Source: Mucilaginibacter galii (GTDB lineage Bacteria; Bacteroidota; Bacteroidia; Sphingobacteriales; Sphingobacteriaceae). Taken from it: a DNA stretch of 64,000 nt. The notes under the pieces were generated by a model that saw only the letters and a list, made by a program, of their open reading frames with translations, made no database searches and had not been told where the DNA came from. Both the position numbers and the translations under genes were made by a program. Below, one piece after another: positions 16,496 to 25,361 of this stretch. The number at the start of each line of letters is the position of its first letter. The stretch's first letter is position 1. The stretch is taken from positions 496,001-560,000 of the forward strand of contig NZ_BMDO01000001.1 of assembly GCF_014635825.1 (NCBI RefSeq), given 5' to 3'.

Positions 16496-19258
16496 ATGAA
16501 ACTAAACTTACTCGGCACGCTGGCTTTGTCGCTGTGGCTTACCACGGCGGTACAGGCACAAAACGTCCCCTCGCCCAAGGAGCACTTTGGGTTTAACATT
16601 GGCGACGATTACCAACTGGCTACCTACACCCAAACGGAAGCCTATTTTAAAAAACTGTCGGCCTCGCCGCGTACCAAACTGGTTGATATTGGCTTAACCG
16701 AAGAAGGCCGCCACCAGTGGATGCTCATTGTTTCATCGCCCGAGAACATTAAGAACTTAGAAAAATACAAGGAGATATCGCGTAAACTGGCCCGGGCCGA
16801 AAACCTTACACCAGAGCAAGCCAAAACACTTTCGCAGCAAGGTAAAGCCATTGTATGGATAGATGGCGGCTTGCATGCCACCGAAACCGTGGGCACGCAC
16901 CAACTCATAGAAACGGCTTATGACCTTGTTAGCCGCACCGATGCCGAAACCATGCGCATTCTGGATCAGTCCATTATTTTGATGGTGCATGCCAATCCCG
17001 ACGGACAGGAACTGGTGTCGAGCTGGTATATGGGCCAAAAAGACCCGGCAAAGCGTAACATGAACATTCCGCGCCTGTATGAGAAATACATTGGCCACGA
17101 TAATAACCGCGATTTCTACATGATGAACATGAAAGAATCGCAAAACATTACCCGCCAGCAATTTTTGGAATGGTTTCCGCAAATTGTGTATAACCACCAC
17201 CAAACCGGCCCAGCAGGTTCGGTAGTAGCAGGCCCGCCTTACCGCGACCCGTTCAACTACGTATATGATCCTTTGCTGGTAACCAGTATCGATGCTTTGG
17301 GTGCCGCCATGAGCAGCCGCTTAAATGCCGAAAACAAACCCGGCTATACCGAACGCAACGGAACCAGTTTTTCTACCTGGTGGAACGGTGGATTACGTAC
17401 TACCACTTACTTTCATAACATGGTTGGCTTGCTAACCGAAATTATAGGTAGCCCTACCCCATCAAGTATTCCTTTGGTGCCCGAGCGTTTAGTGCCCAGC
17501 AGCAACACCCCTTTCCCGGTTACGCCACAGTCCTGGCACTATAAGCAGTCTATTGATTACTCGGTATCGTTAAACTATGCGGTGTTAGAATATGCCACAC
17601 GCCAGCGCGATATTTTGTTGTACAACATGTATGTAATGGGACAAAACTCCATTAAACGTGGCAGCGCGGATAACTGGACCTTATCGCCCAAAAAAGCCGA
17701 CTCTATTAATGCAGCTTTCCGTAAAGATACGCCAGCTCCGGCAGCAGGTGCAGGCGGAGGCTTTGCAGGTGGCCGTGGTGCCGGTGTACCGGTTAAATAT
17801 TACGACCAGGTATTAAAAGACCCTAAACTGCGCGATCCGCGTGGTTACATCATCCCGGCCAATCAAACCGATTTTCCTACCGCGGTTAAATTCATCAATA
17901 CTTTGGTACGTGCGGGTATCGTTATTCAAAAAGCTACGGCTGATTTTAAAGTGAACGGCACAAGCTATCCTGCCGGTTCGTACATTGTTAAAACCGATCA
18001 GGCTTTCCGTCCGCATGTGCTGGATATGTTTGAACCGCAAGATCACCCTAACGATTTTCAATACCCGGGAGGCCCTCCTATTCGCCCGTATGACAATGCA
18101 GGCTGGACACTGGCTTTCCAAATGGGCGTAAAGTTTGACCGTATGATGGATGGCTTTGATGGTCCGTTCAAGCGTTTGCCTTACGGCGAATTGCAAACCC
18201 CGCCTATGACAACTATTCCGGTTAAAGCCCAGGGAGGTTACACCTTAAGCCCAAGTGTGAATAATACGTTTACAGTAGTAAACGATTTACTCAAGGCTGG
18301 TGTACCTGTATACCGTTTGCCTAATGGTTTAGGTACAACGCTTGCTCCCGGTACATTTTATGTACCACTGTCGGCTACTGCTCAAACCGTGTTTACAAAA
18401 GACAGAGATTTAGGTGTTGAACTTGTTGCTACAGGCAAAGCTCCCAAAGGTGCCGTTAAGATAAATGCTTTGCGGATTGGTTTGTGGGATATTTACGGTG
18501 GTTCTATCCCTTCGGGATGGTTGCGCTGGTTAATGGAGCAGCAGCACTTTACCTTTGAGCGTGTTTACGCACAAGAAATTGATGCCGGAAACCTGAAAAA
18601 CAAATATGATGTGTTAGTATTTGTAGGTGGCGCTATACCATCGGCAAACCGCGGTGGCAGCAACTTTGGTGGTGGAGAGTTTGGCGGTCGCGGACCATCT
18701 AATGATGAACTGCCTGCCGAGTATCGTACACAAACCGGCCGCATTACGCCCGATAAATCTGTCCCTCAATTAAAAGCATTTTTAGAAGCAGGTGGCAACA
18801 TTGTAACCATTGGCAGCAGCGCCAACCTGGCTTACCAATTAAAACTACCGGTAAGCAGTGCACTTTCTGAAACCGTAAACGGACAGGAAAGACCACTTTC
18901 GGGCGATAAATTTTACATTCCGGGCAGCGTACTGGAAGTAGCCTACGATACCACACAACCCGCCAACTGGGGTATGCCTGCCACCGGCGATGTGATGTTT
19001 GACGGCAGCCCTGTTTTCAAATTAGGTACAGAAGCACCCGGCATGGGCATTAAGCCATTAGCCACCTACCCTACCGAAAAATCGTTACGCAGCGGTTGGG
19101 CCTGGGGACAAAAATATTTAAAAGGCGGCGTAGCTTCTTTCATGGCTCCTGTGGGTGCCGGTAAACTCTACGTGTTCGGTCCCGAAATTACTTTCAGGGC
19201 ACAGGCGCATGGCACTTTTAAATCGTTATTTAACCAATTATACGGTTCGGCTAAATAG
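16496..19258 (+). CDS. Secreted M14-family zinc carboxypeptidase
   Basis: This is a large zinc metallocarboxypeptidase-like protein (920 residues). A signal peptide ends at VQAQ (residue 22). The M14 domain runs from about 40 to 390: zinc ligands His127 and Glu130 in DGGLHATETVGTH, substrate region HANPDGQELV, third His in IVYNHHQTGP, and the probable catalytic Glu in GLLTEIIGSP. The remaining 500 residues contain Gly-rich linkers (GAGGGFAGGRGAG at about 425; RGGSNFGGGEFGG at about 720) and an amidotransferase-like alpha/beta domain (YDVLVFVGGAIPS...LEAGGNIVTIGSS). It has its own terminator and probably degrades peptides outside the inner membrane. Confidence 0.92.
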   Translation: MKLNLLGTLALSLWLTTAVQAQNVPSPKEHFGFNIGDDYQLATYTQTEAYFKKLSASPRTKLVDIGLTEEGRHQWMLIVSSPENIKNLEKYKEISRKLARAENLTPEQAKTLSQQGKAIVWIDGGLHATETVGTHQLIETAYDLVSRTDAETMRILDQSIILMVHANPDGQELVSSWYMGQKDPAKRNMNIPRLYEKYIGHDNNRDFYMMNMKESQNITRQQFLEWFPQIVYNHHQTGPAGSVVAGPPYRDPFNYVYDPLLVTSIDALGAAMSSRLNAENKPGYTERNGTSFSTWWNGGLRTTTYFHNMVGLLTEIIGSPTPSSIPLVPERLVPSSNTPFPVTPQSWHYKQSIDYSVSLNYAVLEYATRQRDILLYNMYVMGQNSIKRGSADNWTLSPKKADSINAAFRKDTPAPAAGAGGGFAGGRGAGVPVKYYDQVLKDPKLRDPRGYIIPANQTDFPTAVKFINTLVRAGIVIQKATADFKVNGTSYPAGSYIVKTDQAFRPHVLDMFEPQDHPNDFQYPGGPPIRPYDNAGWTLAFQMGVKFDRMMDGFDGPFKRLPYGELQTPPMTTIPVKAQGGYTLSPSVNNTFTVVNDLLKAGVPVYRLPNGLGTTLAPGTFYVPLSATAQTVFTKDRDLGVELVATGKAPKGAVKINALRIGLWDIYGGSIPSGWLRWLMEQQHFTFERVYAQEIDAGNLKNKYDVLVFVGGAIPSANRGGSNFGGGEFGGRGPSNDELPAEYRTQTGRITPDKSVPQLKAFLEAGGNIVTIGSSANLAYQLKLPVSSALSETVNGQERPLSGDKFYIPGSVLEVAYDTTQPANWGMPATGDVMFDGSPVFKLGTEAPGMGIKPLATYPTEKSLRSGWAWGQKYLKGGVASFMAPVGAGKLYVFGPEITFRAQAHGTFKSLFNQLYGSAK

Positions 19259-19278
19259 TTAAATCGTGTCTATTATTT

Positions 19279-19309
19279 AAGGGGGCTGCCGTTTGGCGAC
19301 CCCCTTTTT
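19279..19309 (+). terminator. M14 peptidase terminator
   Basis: AAGGGGG/CCCCCTT stem with an inner GCC/GGC and a run of T. Confidence 0.85.
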
Positions 19310-19333
19310 ATGAGCTACTTAAAACAGCCTATT

Positions 19334-20569
19334 TTAAGTTAAAATATTAATCAAACGGCTCATTAAATCCTCATTCTTTATTATATACTCACTGTAATTA
19401 ACAACAATTCTTTCTTGAATTTTACTTCGAGATTCTGTTCCAGGCAAAATTGATTTAAGAGTTTCTTTACCGTTAAAGTATAAATTTTTTACGTAAATGT
19501 AATCTAACCACCAAGAGGAATTCCTTAGTTTTTGGTCGAACAACTTTCGTAATTCTACACTTTTTTGCTGAACAATTTTTTCATTGCCATTAATCCATAT
19601 ACCATAGTATAAAGAGTGTTTATTCCACAAGCTATTTCCATTTAAGGGTTCTAACACAAACTGACATGGATCATTAGAATAATTATTCTTATTAACCCAC
19701 ATGCCGGGATAGTTTGCATTTCCTTTTATTTTATCTTTTTGATATGAAATCTTATACTCATTGCCTAATTTTTCTTTTAACTTTTGATATACTTCTTCCC
19801 AAAAATCAACTAACAGATCAATTTTGATATTTTTTAATTCAACCTCAATCTGAAATGCACTTTCAAAATTTTGCGGTGTTTGAAGTATTATTGATTTAAA
19901 ATCTTTATACATCTCTTTTAAAATTGTTTGTCCCGAAAATGATTTAATTAAATTGATATATTGCCTTATTGTTTCGCGTACAAATGGTGAATCTGATGCA
20001 ATTTGATGACACTTTTCCAGCCAGCTTAAAATGGTAAAATTATATGAGATAAGTTGAAAATCTTTGCCTTCTATCAAATCACAGCAGCTAATTTTACTTG
20101 GTGACTTTCCGTCTAATGTCAAATATAATATAGCTCCTTGCCGGTTTCCTTTGTAATTAAAATAACGTTGTAACTGTTTTTCCTGATCGCCTGCATATAT
20201 TTTATTCTCAATAATGAGACAGTTACCTTTGTGATCTTCTAAGTAAATATCTATTCGCCCACCTGTATTTTTATCTTGGCTGACTGGCCCAATAAACTTT
20301 TCTATCTCTAATGTTACGTTTTCAATATTAATAGGAGTATTATCAGTAAATACTACTTCAATAAAGCATTTTAAGAATAAGTTCCCTTTGTTATGACTAC
20401 CCTTTGGATTGAGTAATTCTGCCAGAAAAAGTGAATGTAATTTTACCTCATCTGTTTGAAGGTTTAGCACCTTAAATATATTGTAATTTTCACTGCTGTT
20501 CTTGATGACTTTGTTATATGCTGTTAGTATCGCATTGATTTGGCTTAATAGGCTTTGAAGATCACTCAT
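19334..20569 (-). CDS. PD-(D/E)XK nuclease superfamily protein (orphan)
   Basis: This 411-residue protein carries the nuclease core near its N-terminus: Glu41 in TDEVKLHSLFLAELLNPKGSHNKG, Asp107 in GGRIDIYLED, Glu121-Asn-Lys123 in CLIIENKIYAGDQEKQLQRY. This matches the PDDEXK_4-type pattern. The C-terminal half has no motif I recognise. The gene is much more AT-rich than its neighbours (mostly A/T third positions), which suggests horizontal transfer. No methyltransferase or helicase is next to it, so it is not a standard restriction module. I chose ATG 20569 because it begins just before the conserved region; ATG at 20641 adds 24 non-conserved residues. A defence role is possible but unproven. 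Confidence 0.85.
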   Translation of the reverse strand: MSDLQSLLSQINAILTAYNKVIKNSSENYNIFKVLNLQTDEVKLHSLFLAELLNPKGSHNKGNLFLKCFIEVVFTDNTPINIENVTLEIEKFIGPVSQDKNTGGRIDIYLEDHKGNCLIIENKIYAGDQEKQLQRYFNYKGNRQGAILYLTLDGKSPSKISCCDLIEGKDFQLISYNFTILSWLEKCHQIASDSPFVRETIRQYINLIKSFSGQTILKEMYKDFKSIILQTPQNFESAFQIEVELKNIKIDLLVDFWEEVYQKLKEKLGNEYKISYQKDKIKGNANYPGMWVNKNNYSNDPCQFVLEPLNGNSLWNKHSLYYGIWINGNEKIVQQKSVELRKLFDQKLRNSSWWLDYIYVKNLYFNGKETLKSILPGTESRSKIQERIVVNYSEYIIKNEDLMSRLINILT

Positions 20570-20694
20570 AAGGTAATAATAAGTATAACTTACGAGTATT
20601 CTGACATGATCTAATACTATATAAATACACTTTGGCATCAACTTTGCCTAACTACATACATATTGTGAGTGTGATTTTAGGTGCAGAGTGATAG

Positions 20695-20727
20695 AAAGAG
20701 CCGTGTGGATACACGGCTCTTTTTTTG
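20695..20727 (+). terminator. Strong terminator with no plus-strand gene upstream
   Basis: The perfect 12-bp stem AAAGAGCCGTGT/ACACGGCTCTTT with a 4-nt loop runs into T residues. It lies between divergent genes, so it may end a short RNA, be a leader terminator for cca, or be left from a displaced gene. Confidence 0.8.
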
Positions 20728-20800
20728 TTAGCTATACTTATGTACAAGTAACAATGTGTCCTGTTTAAGCATATGCACCGCAGTATTTACAATTTAGTTT

Positions 20801-20808
20801 TACCTTTG
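20801..20808 (+). promoter_or_regulatory. Probable -7 box of the cca promoter
   Basis: TAccTTTG, 36 nt before the cca ATG. No clear -33 TTG was found, so only this half is supported. Confidence 0.45.
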
Positions 20809-20844
20809 CGGCCAAATTGACTATAAAGCTGTACAAACCTATTC

Positions 20845-22257
20845 ATGAAACAACACCTGCAGCATCCTGTATTTAAAATTATATCGGCCATAGCAGCCGA
20901 GCGGCAAGTGCAGGCTTATGCCATAGGTGGTTTTGTGCGCGATATTTTCCTCAACCGCCCTTCTAAAGATATTGACATTGTAGTAGTGGGCAACGGAATT
21001 GATTTTGCCGAGGCTGCTGCCAGAAAACTGAATGTTAAGCTTGCCGTGTTTAAAAGCTTTGGCACGGCTATGCTCAGGTACCAGGATGTAGAAGTGGAGT
21101 TTGTAGGTGCACGCAAAGAATCTTACAGGGCGCAGTCGCGTAAGCCCATTGTAGAGAACGGCACTTTGGAAGACGACCAGCAACGCCGCGATTTTACCAT
21201 AAACGCACTGGCTATTGCCCTGCATGCCGATAATTTTGGCGAACTGATAGACCCGTTTGGCGGCATAGCCGATTTGGAGCATAAACTTATCCGTACGCCG
21301 CTAAACCCTGAAGAAACATTTTCAGACGACCCCTTGCGCATGATGCGCGCCATAAGATTTGCCTCGCAACTGAACTTTACCATTGAGGAGGCAGCGGTAG
21401 AAGCTATTAAACTTAATAAAGATCGCATTCACATCGTATCGCAGGAACGCATTACCGATGAGCTGAACAAGATCATCCTATCGCCCTTGCCTTCTATAGG
21501 CTTTAAGTACTTAATGGATACCGGTTTGCTGAAAATCATTTTTCCTCAAATGGCCAATTTGTATGGCGTAGATTATGTGAACGGCCGCGGGCATAAAGAT
21601 AATTTTTACCATACGCTCCAAGTGCTCGATAATATAGCGGCGACCACTAATGACCTATGGTTGCGCTGGAGTGCTATTTTACACGATATTGCCAAACCGG
21701 CCACCAAACGTTTTGAACCCGGCCACGGGTGGACCTTTCACGGCCACGAAGACCGCGGTGCCCGAATGGTGCCCAAGCTTTTTGGCCAGTTGAAACTGCC
21801 ACTGAACGACCGCATGAAATTTGTGCAGAAGCTGGTACAATTACACATGCGCCCCATAGTTTTAACGCAGGACATTGTAACAGATTCGGCCGTGCGCCGC
21901 TTACTATTTGAGGCCGGCGATGATATTGAAAGCCTGATGCTGTTATGCAAAGCAGACATTACTACCAAAAATGAGTACAAAGTAAAAAAGTATCGTCAAA
22001 ACTTTGAGCTGGTTCAACAAAAATTAAAAGATGTTGAAGAGCGCGACCAATTACGCAACTGGCAGCCCCCCATTACCGGGAATGATATTATGCAGCTTTT
22101 TGGGCTAAAGGAAGGCCGCGAGGTAGGTATTATCAAAAATCAGATCCGCGAAGCCATACTGGAAGGCGACATTTCGAACACGTACGAGGCCGCTTTAGCC
22201 TTCACAATTCAAAAGGGTAACGAAATTGGCTTAAAAGTTGTGGCAAACACAAAATAA
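20845..22257 (+). CDS. cca: CCA tRNA nucleotidyltransferase / poly(A) polymerase family with HD domain
   Basis: The enzyme adds or repairs the 3' CCA of tRNAs; the tRNA genes in this window lack an encoded CCA, so it would be needed. It has 470 residues. The class II nucleotidyltransferase core has IGGFVRD then DIDIVVVG (metal-binding Asp-x-Asp), and DDQQRRDFTINALA and DDPLRMMRAIRFA for template binding. An HD domain follows (ILHDIAKPATK..., FHGHEDRGARM). The family also includes A-adding and poly(A) enzymes, which sequence alone separates poorly. The ATG at 20845 is the only good start. Confidence 0.92.
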   Translation: MKQHLQHPVFKIISAIAAERQVQAYAIGGFVRDIFLNRPSKDIDIVVVGNGIDFAEAAARKLNVKLAVFKSFGTAMLRYQDVEVEFVGARKESYRAQSRKPIVENGTLEDDQQRRDFTINALAIALHADNFGELIDPFGGIADLEHKLIRTPLNPEETFSDDPLRMMRAIRFASQLNFTIEEAAVEAIKLNKDRIHIVSQERITDELNKIILSPLPSIGFKYLMDTGLLKIIFPQMANLYGVDYVNGRGHKDNFYHTLQVLDNIAATTNDLWLRWSAILHDIAKPATKRFEPGHGWTFHGHEDRGARMVPKLFGQLKLPLNDRMKFVQKLVQLHMRPIVLTQDIVTDSAVRRLLFEAGDDIESLMLLCKADITTKNEYKVKKYRQNFELVQQKLKDVEERDQLRNWQPPITGNDIMQLFGLKEGREVGIIKNQIREAILEGDISNTYEAALAFTIQKGNEIGLKVVANTK

Positions 22258-22295
22258 ATTTTAACAGTATTATTTAACAAATCAACCTAATAAAA

Positions 22296-22952
22296 ATGGC
22301 ACTATACCGGTTCAGGGTAACTTTTGAAGATTATGATGATGTAAGCAGGGAAGTTGATATTAAATCAACTCATACTTTTGCCGATCTGCATCAGGCCATT
22401 CATCAGTCAATTGGTTATAACCCTGATTACTCTTCTTCTTTTTACATCAGCAACGACCAGTGGACCAAAGGCGAGGAAATTGCCTTTAAACCCAGCGAGC
22501 GCAAGGTAAACCGCGGTATTGCCCTGATGGAAAATTCAAAGCTTGCCGCTTTTATAGACGATCCTCACCAAAAATTCTACTATACATCAAATTTTGACCG
22601 TCCGTTTGATTTCCACGTAGAACTGGTAAAAATATTAGATGAAACGGCCGGCGTAACTTATCCCGCAACGGTTAAAACCGCTGGTGAAGCCCCTAAACAG
22701 TTTGGCAACGTTTACACGCCTACTGCCGAAGCTGCAGCCGCTGATGAAGATTTCGATTTTTTAAACGAACTGGAATATAGTCCTGAGGAAACCGAAGACT
22801 TTACCGAAGTATCAGACACAGGCGAACTTGTGGTAGATAAAGGAGAAGAAAGCCATGATGAAGAAGACGAATTTGGCGGCGATTTTGCCGATAACGACGG
22901 CTTCGACGATGATGACCATGGCAGCAGCCGCGGTAAGAGTGACGATTATTAA
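22296..22952 (+). CDS. Plasmid pRiA4b ORF-3-like protein
   Basis: This 218-residue protein begins with the pRiA4b ORF-3 fold (MALYRFRVTFEDYDDVSREVDIKSTHTFADLHQAIHQSIGY then SSSFYISNDQW). The C-terminal 70 residues are very acidic (Glu/Asp runs, EESHDEEDEFGGDFADNDGFDDDD). The family has no known biochemical role. It lies 38 bp after cca on the same strand and may be cotranscribed. The acidic tail could mimic nucleic acid or bind basic proteins; that is inference. Confidence 0.85.
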   Translation: MALYRFRVTFEDYDDVSREVDIKSTHTFADLHQAIHQSIGYNPDYSSSFYISNDQWTKGEEIAFKPSERKVNRGIALMENSKLAAFIDDPHQKFYYTSNFDRPFDFHVELVKILDETAGVTYPATVKTAGEAPKQFGNVYTPTAEAAAADEDFDFLNELEYSPEETEDFTEVSDTGELVVDKGEESHDEEDEFGGDFADNDGFDDDDHGSSRGKSDDY

Positions 22953-22971
22953 CAGACAATTTCTCACACTT

Positions 22972-23057
22972 CGTCATTGCGAGTTACGAAGCAATCTCTG
23001 AACTATGCAGATGTGTAGGTATCAAACGCAGAGATTGCTTCGTACCTCGCAATGACG
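22972..23057. repeat. Intergenic palindromic repeat, family C
   Basis: CGTCATTGCGAGTTACGAAG is mirrored by CTTCGTACCTCGCAATGACG; inner GCAATCTCTG pairs with CAGAGATTGC. It is the sister of 11676-11763 and lies between the pRiA4b ORF-3-like gene and miaA. Confidence 0.85.
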
Positions 23058-23079
23058 TTTTATAATTTAACACTTTTCA

Positions 23080-24000
23080 ATGCGCAGCAAATACCTTATC
23101 AGTGTAGCCGGCCCTACGGCTATTGGTAAAACTGCTGCTGCCATTGCGCTGGCCGGCTACTATCAAACAGCCATACTCTCGGCCGATTCCCGCCAGTTTT
23201 ATCGTGAAATGAGCATTGGTACCGCCAAACCTTCTACCGAAGAACTGGCCGCCGCGCCACATCATTTCATTAATTCGCATAGTATTACAGATGCCTTTAA
23301 CGTAGGCGATTTTGAAAGGGAAGGCTTAGCGCTGTTAGACGATCTCTTTACAAGGCAGGACATTGTGTTGATGGCAGGAGGTTCGGGCTTGTACCTCAAA
23401 GCCATTACTGAAGGCTTTGACGATTTGCCTGATATTGACCCTTTAATTCGCGAAAACCTAAATAAGCTTTTTGCCGAAAAGGGCGTAGCTGCTTTGCAGG
23501 AGCGTTTAAAAATTGCTGACCCCGCCTACTACCTCCAGGTTGACCTTAATAACCCACAGCGCCTTATACGCGCCCTGGAGGTTAGTGAAGGCACCGGGAA
23601 GCCCTACTCCTCCTATCGTAAGGGAAGCACGCAGCAACGGCCTTTCAGCAGTATTAAGATTGGTTTAGACATGCCCCGTGAGGAACTATACGCTCGCATA
23701 AACCAGCGGGTAAACGCGATGATCACCGCCGGCCTTGTAGATGAAGTTAAGCAACTGCTACCCTACCGTCACCTCAATGCACTCAACACGGTAGGCTACT
23801 CTGAGATATTTGATTACCTCGATGATAAAACCGACTTGAATAAGGCCATTGAAATGATCAAGCAAAATACAAGGCGCTTTGCCAAAAGGCAACTAACATG
23901 GTTTAGAAAAGACAAAGACATCCAATGGTTTTTACCCACCGATGTCTCTGCTATGATCAATTATATCGACGAAACTATTGCTGCTCGCTCAAACGCTTAA
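23080..24000 (+). CDS. miaA: tRNA dimethylallyltransferase
   Basis: The enzyme transfers the dimethylallyl group of DMAPP to N6 of A37 in tRNAs that read UNN codons. It has 306 residues, the normal length. The P-loop GPTAIGKTAAA is at residues 10-20, the conserved SADSRQFYREMSIGTAKPS follows, then GGSGLYLKAITEG and the C-terminal RRFAKRQLTWFRKD that contacts tRNA. Its last 26 bp overlap the 3' end of the convergent rmlD gene. The start is ATG 23080, 23 bp after a family C repeat. Confidence 0.96.
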   Translation: MRSKYLISVAGPTAIGKTAAAIALAGYYQTAILSADSRQFYREMSIGTAKPSTEELAAAPHHFINSHSITDAFNVGDFEREGLALLDDLFTRQDIVLMAGGSGLYLKAITEGFDDLPDIDPLIRENLNKLFAEKGVAALQERLKIADPAYYLQVDLNNPQRLIRALEVSEGTGKPYSSYRKGSTQQRPFSSIKIGLDMPREELYARINQRVNAMITAGLVDEVKQLLPYRHLNALNTVGYSEIFDYLDDKTDLNKAIEMIKQNTRRFAKRQLTWFRKDKDIQWFLPTDVSAMINYIDETIAARSNA

Positions 24001-24838
24001 TGCAGGTTTCGAGGCTGTGGCGCCAGTAAGGTATTTGAATATTAAAAGTTGATCTCACTTTAGCCTTATCCATTACCGAGTAAGTTGGCCTGATGGCCGG
24101 CGTTGGATATTCGGCAGTGCGTATAGGGTAAACTTTTACCTGGGTTTTTGAAATATCGAAAATAGCCTGGGCAAAATCGTACCACGAAGTTACCCCCTCG
24201 TTGCTGTAATGATAAATTCCATACTGCTTGTTATCGGCAGCGATGATATCTAAAATACATTTAGCCAAATCGATAGCATAAGTAGGTGTACCCACCTGGT
24301 CAGCAATAATTCTAAGTTCATCGCGCTCGGCACCCAGGCGCAGCATAGTTTTCACAAAGTTATTTCCAAACTCCGAATACAGCCAGCTGGTACGCAGGGT
24401 GTAGTGCTCAGGCAATACTTCGGCAATAGCATGCTCACCTTCCAGCTTGGTTAAACCATATACGTTGATGGGATTAGCAGCATCTGCCTCGGTAAGCGGG
24501 TATGGCGTATTTCCTTCAAACACAAAATCAGTAGAAACATGCACCAGGGTTGCACCGTGAGCTTTGCATAGTTTTGCCAAATTAGCAGCACCGTCGGCAT
24601 TAACCTTACGTGCCGTATGCATATCTTCCTCTGCCTTATCTACAGCAGTATAAGCAGCGCAATTGATACAGAATTGTGGTTTATTCTTTTCAAACAAAGC
24701 TTCCAAGGCTGGTTCGTCCAGAATATTGGCCTCGCCTTCAACCGGAAAATAGATATCGGTAATTTGCTCATCGGCAGCTACCTTCTTTAAACAATGGCCT
24801 AACTGGCCCGATGCCCCAAAGACAATAATTTTACTCAT
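23975..24838 (-). CDS. rmlD: dTDP-4-dehydrorhamnose reductase
   Basis: The enzyme makes dTDP-L-rhamnose from dTDP-4-keto-rhamnose with NAD(P)H, for surface polysaccharide. The protein has 287 residues. The Rossmann motif is VFGASGQLG; other family marks are INCAAYTAVDKAEE, VHVSTDFVFEG and the catalytic Tyr-x-x-x-Lys in YGLTKLEGE. I chose ATG 24838 (MSKIIVFGASG), not the longer frame from 24868. No other rml genes are in the window. Its stop lies inside the convergent miaA gene. Confidence 0.92.
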   Translation of the reverse strand: MSKIIVFGASGQLGHCLKKVAADEQITDIYFPVEGEANILDEPALEALFEKNKPQFCINCAAYTAVDKAEEDMHTARKVNADGAANLAKLCKAHGATLVHVSTDFVFEGNTPYPLTEADAANPINVYGLTKLEGEHAIAEVLPEHYTLRTSWLYSEFGNNFVKTMLRLGAERDELRIIADQVGTPTYAIDLAKCILDIIAADNKQYGIYHYSNEGVTSWYDFAQAIFDISKTQVKVYPIRTAEYPTPAIRPTYSVMDKAKVRSTFNIQIPYWRHSLETCIKRLSEQQ

Positions 24839-25361
24839 TACAATTATACTGATGCTTACTGCCGCCAAGTTAATAAAATACGATAAAGTCTGTCCGATTT
24901 TTAATGAAAATGCGCAGGATTAGACTCTAATGATAATAAATACAAAATATTAATGATTAATTAACGTGGTAAGTGGAACATATGCGTAAACAATCCGTAT
25001 TAGTATTCGATTTAGTTGTAATGAAAGTTCTTCAAAGGGCAATTGCAACACATTTTTTACAATTAAACAATTAATTTAACTTAAAAATTATACGATGAAA
25101 GAAAAAAACGTGGAAAATACCTATTTTATAAATATTTTCAACAAGGGAACTTTTTATTATTATTATTGTAAGAATATGCGCTAATTAATTATTAAGTTTT
25201 AAGAAATGATATAGTTTATTAAATGGACATTTAATTATTCGATTTATTAAAACCTTTTCAATCCAAATCACTTATCACTTTTTAAGTTATTCTTAAACAA
25301 AATTTAATTATCTTAAATAGCCTAAACAAATTACTTATATCTGAATATAATTTCATCATCA
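24839..25361. other. AT-rich non-coding stretch before gldK
   Basis: This 523-bp gap is strongly AT-rich. I see no RNA gene and no clean TAnnTTTG box. A 29-codon frame at 25095 (MKEKNVENTYF...) is Tyr/Asn-rich and probably chance. The region must carry the promoters of both rmlD (left) and the gld pair (right). Confidence 0.4.

Noticed and set aside
25095..25184. 29-codon frame in the AT-rich gap before gldK
   Set aside because: It is very short, Tyr/Asn-rich and in low-complexity AT-rich DNA; a chance frame is more likely.
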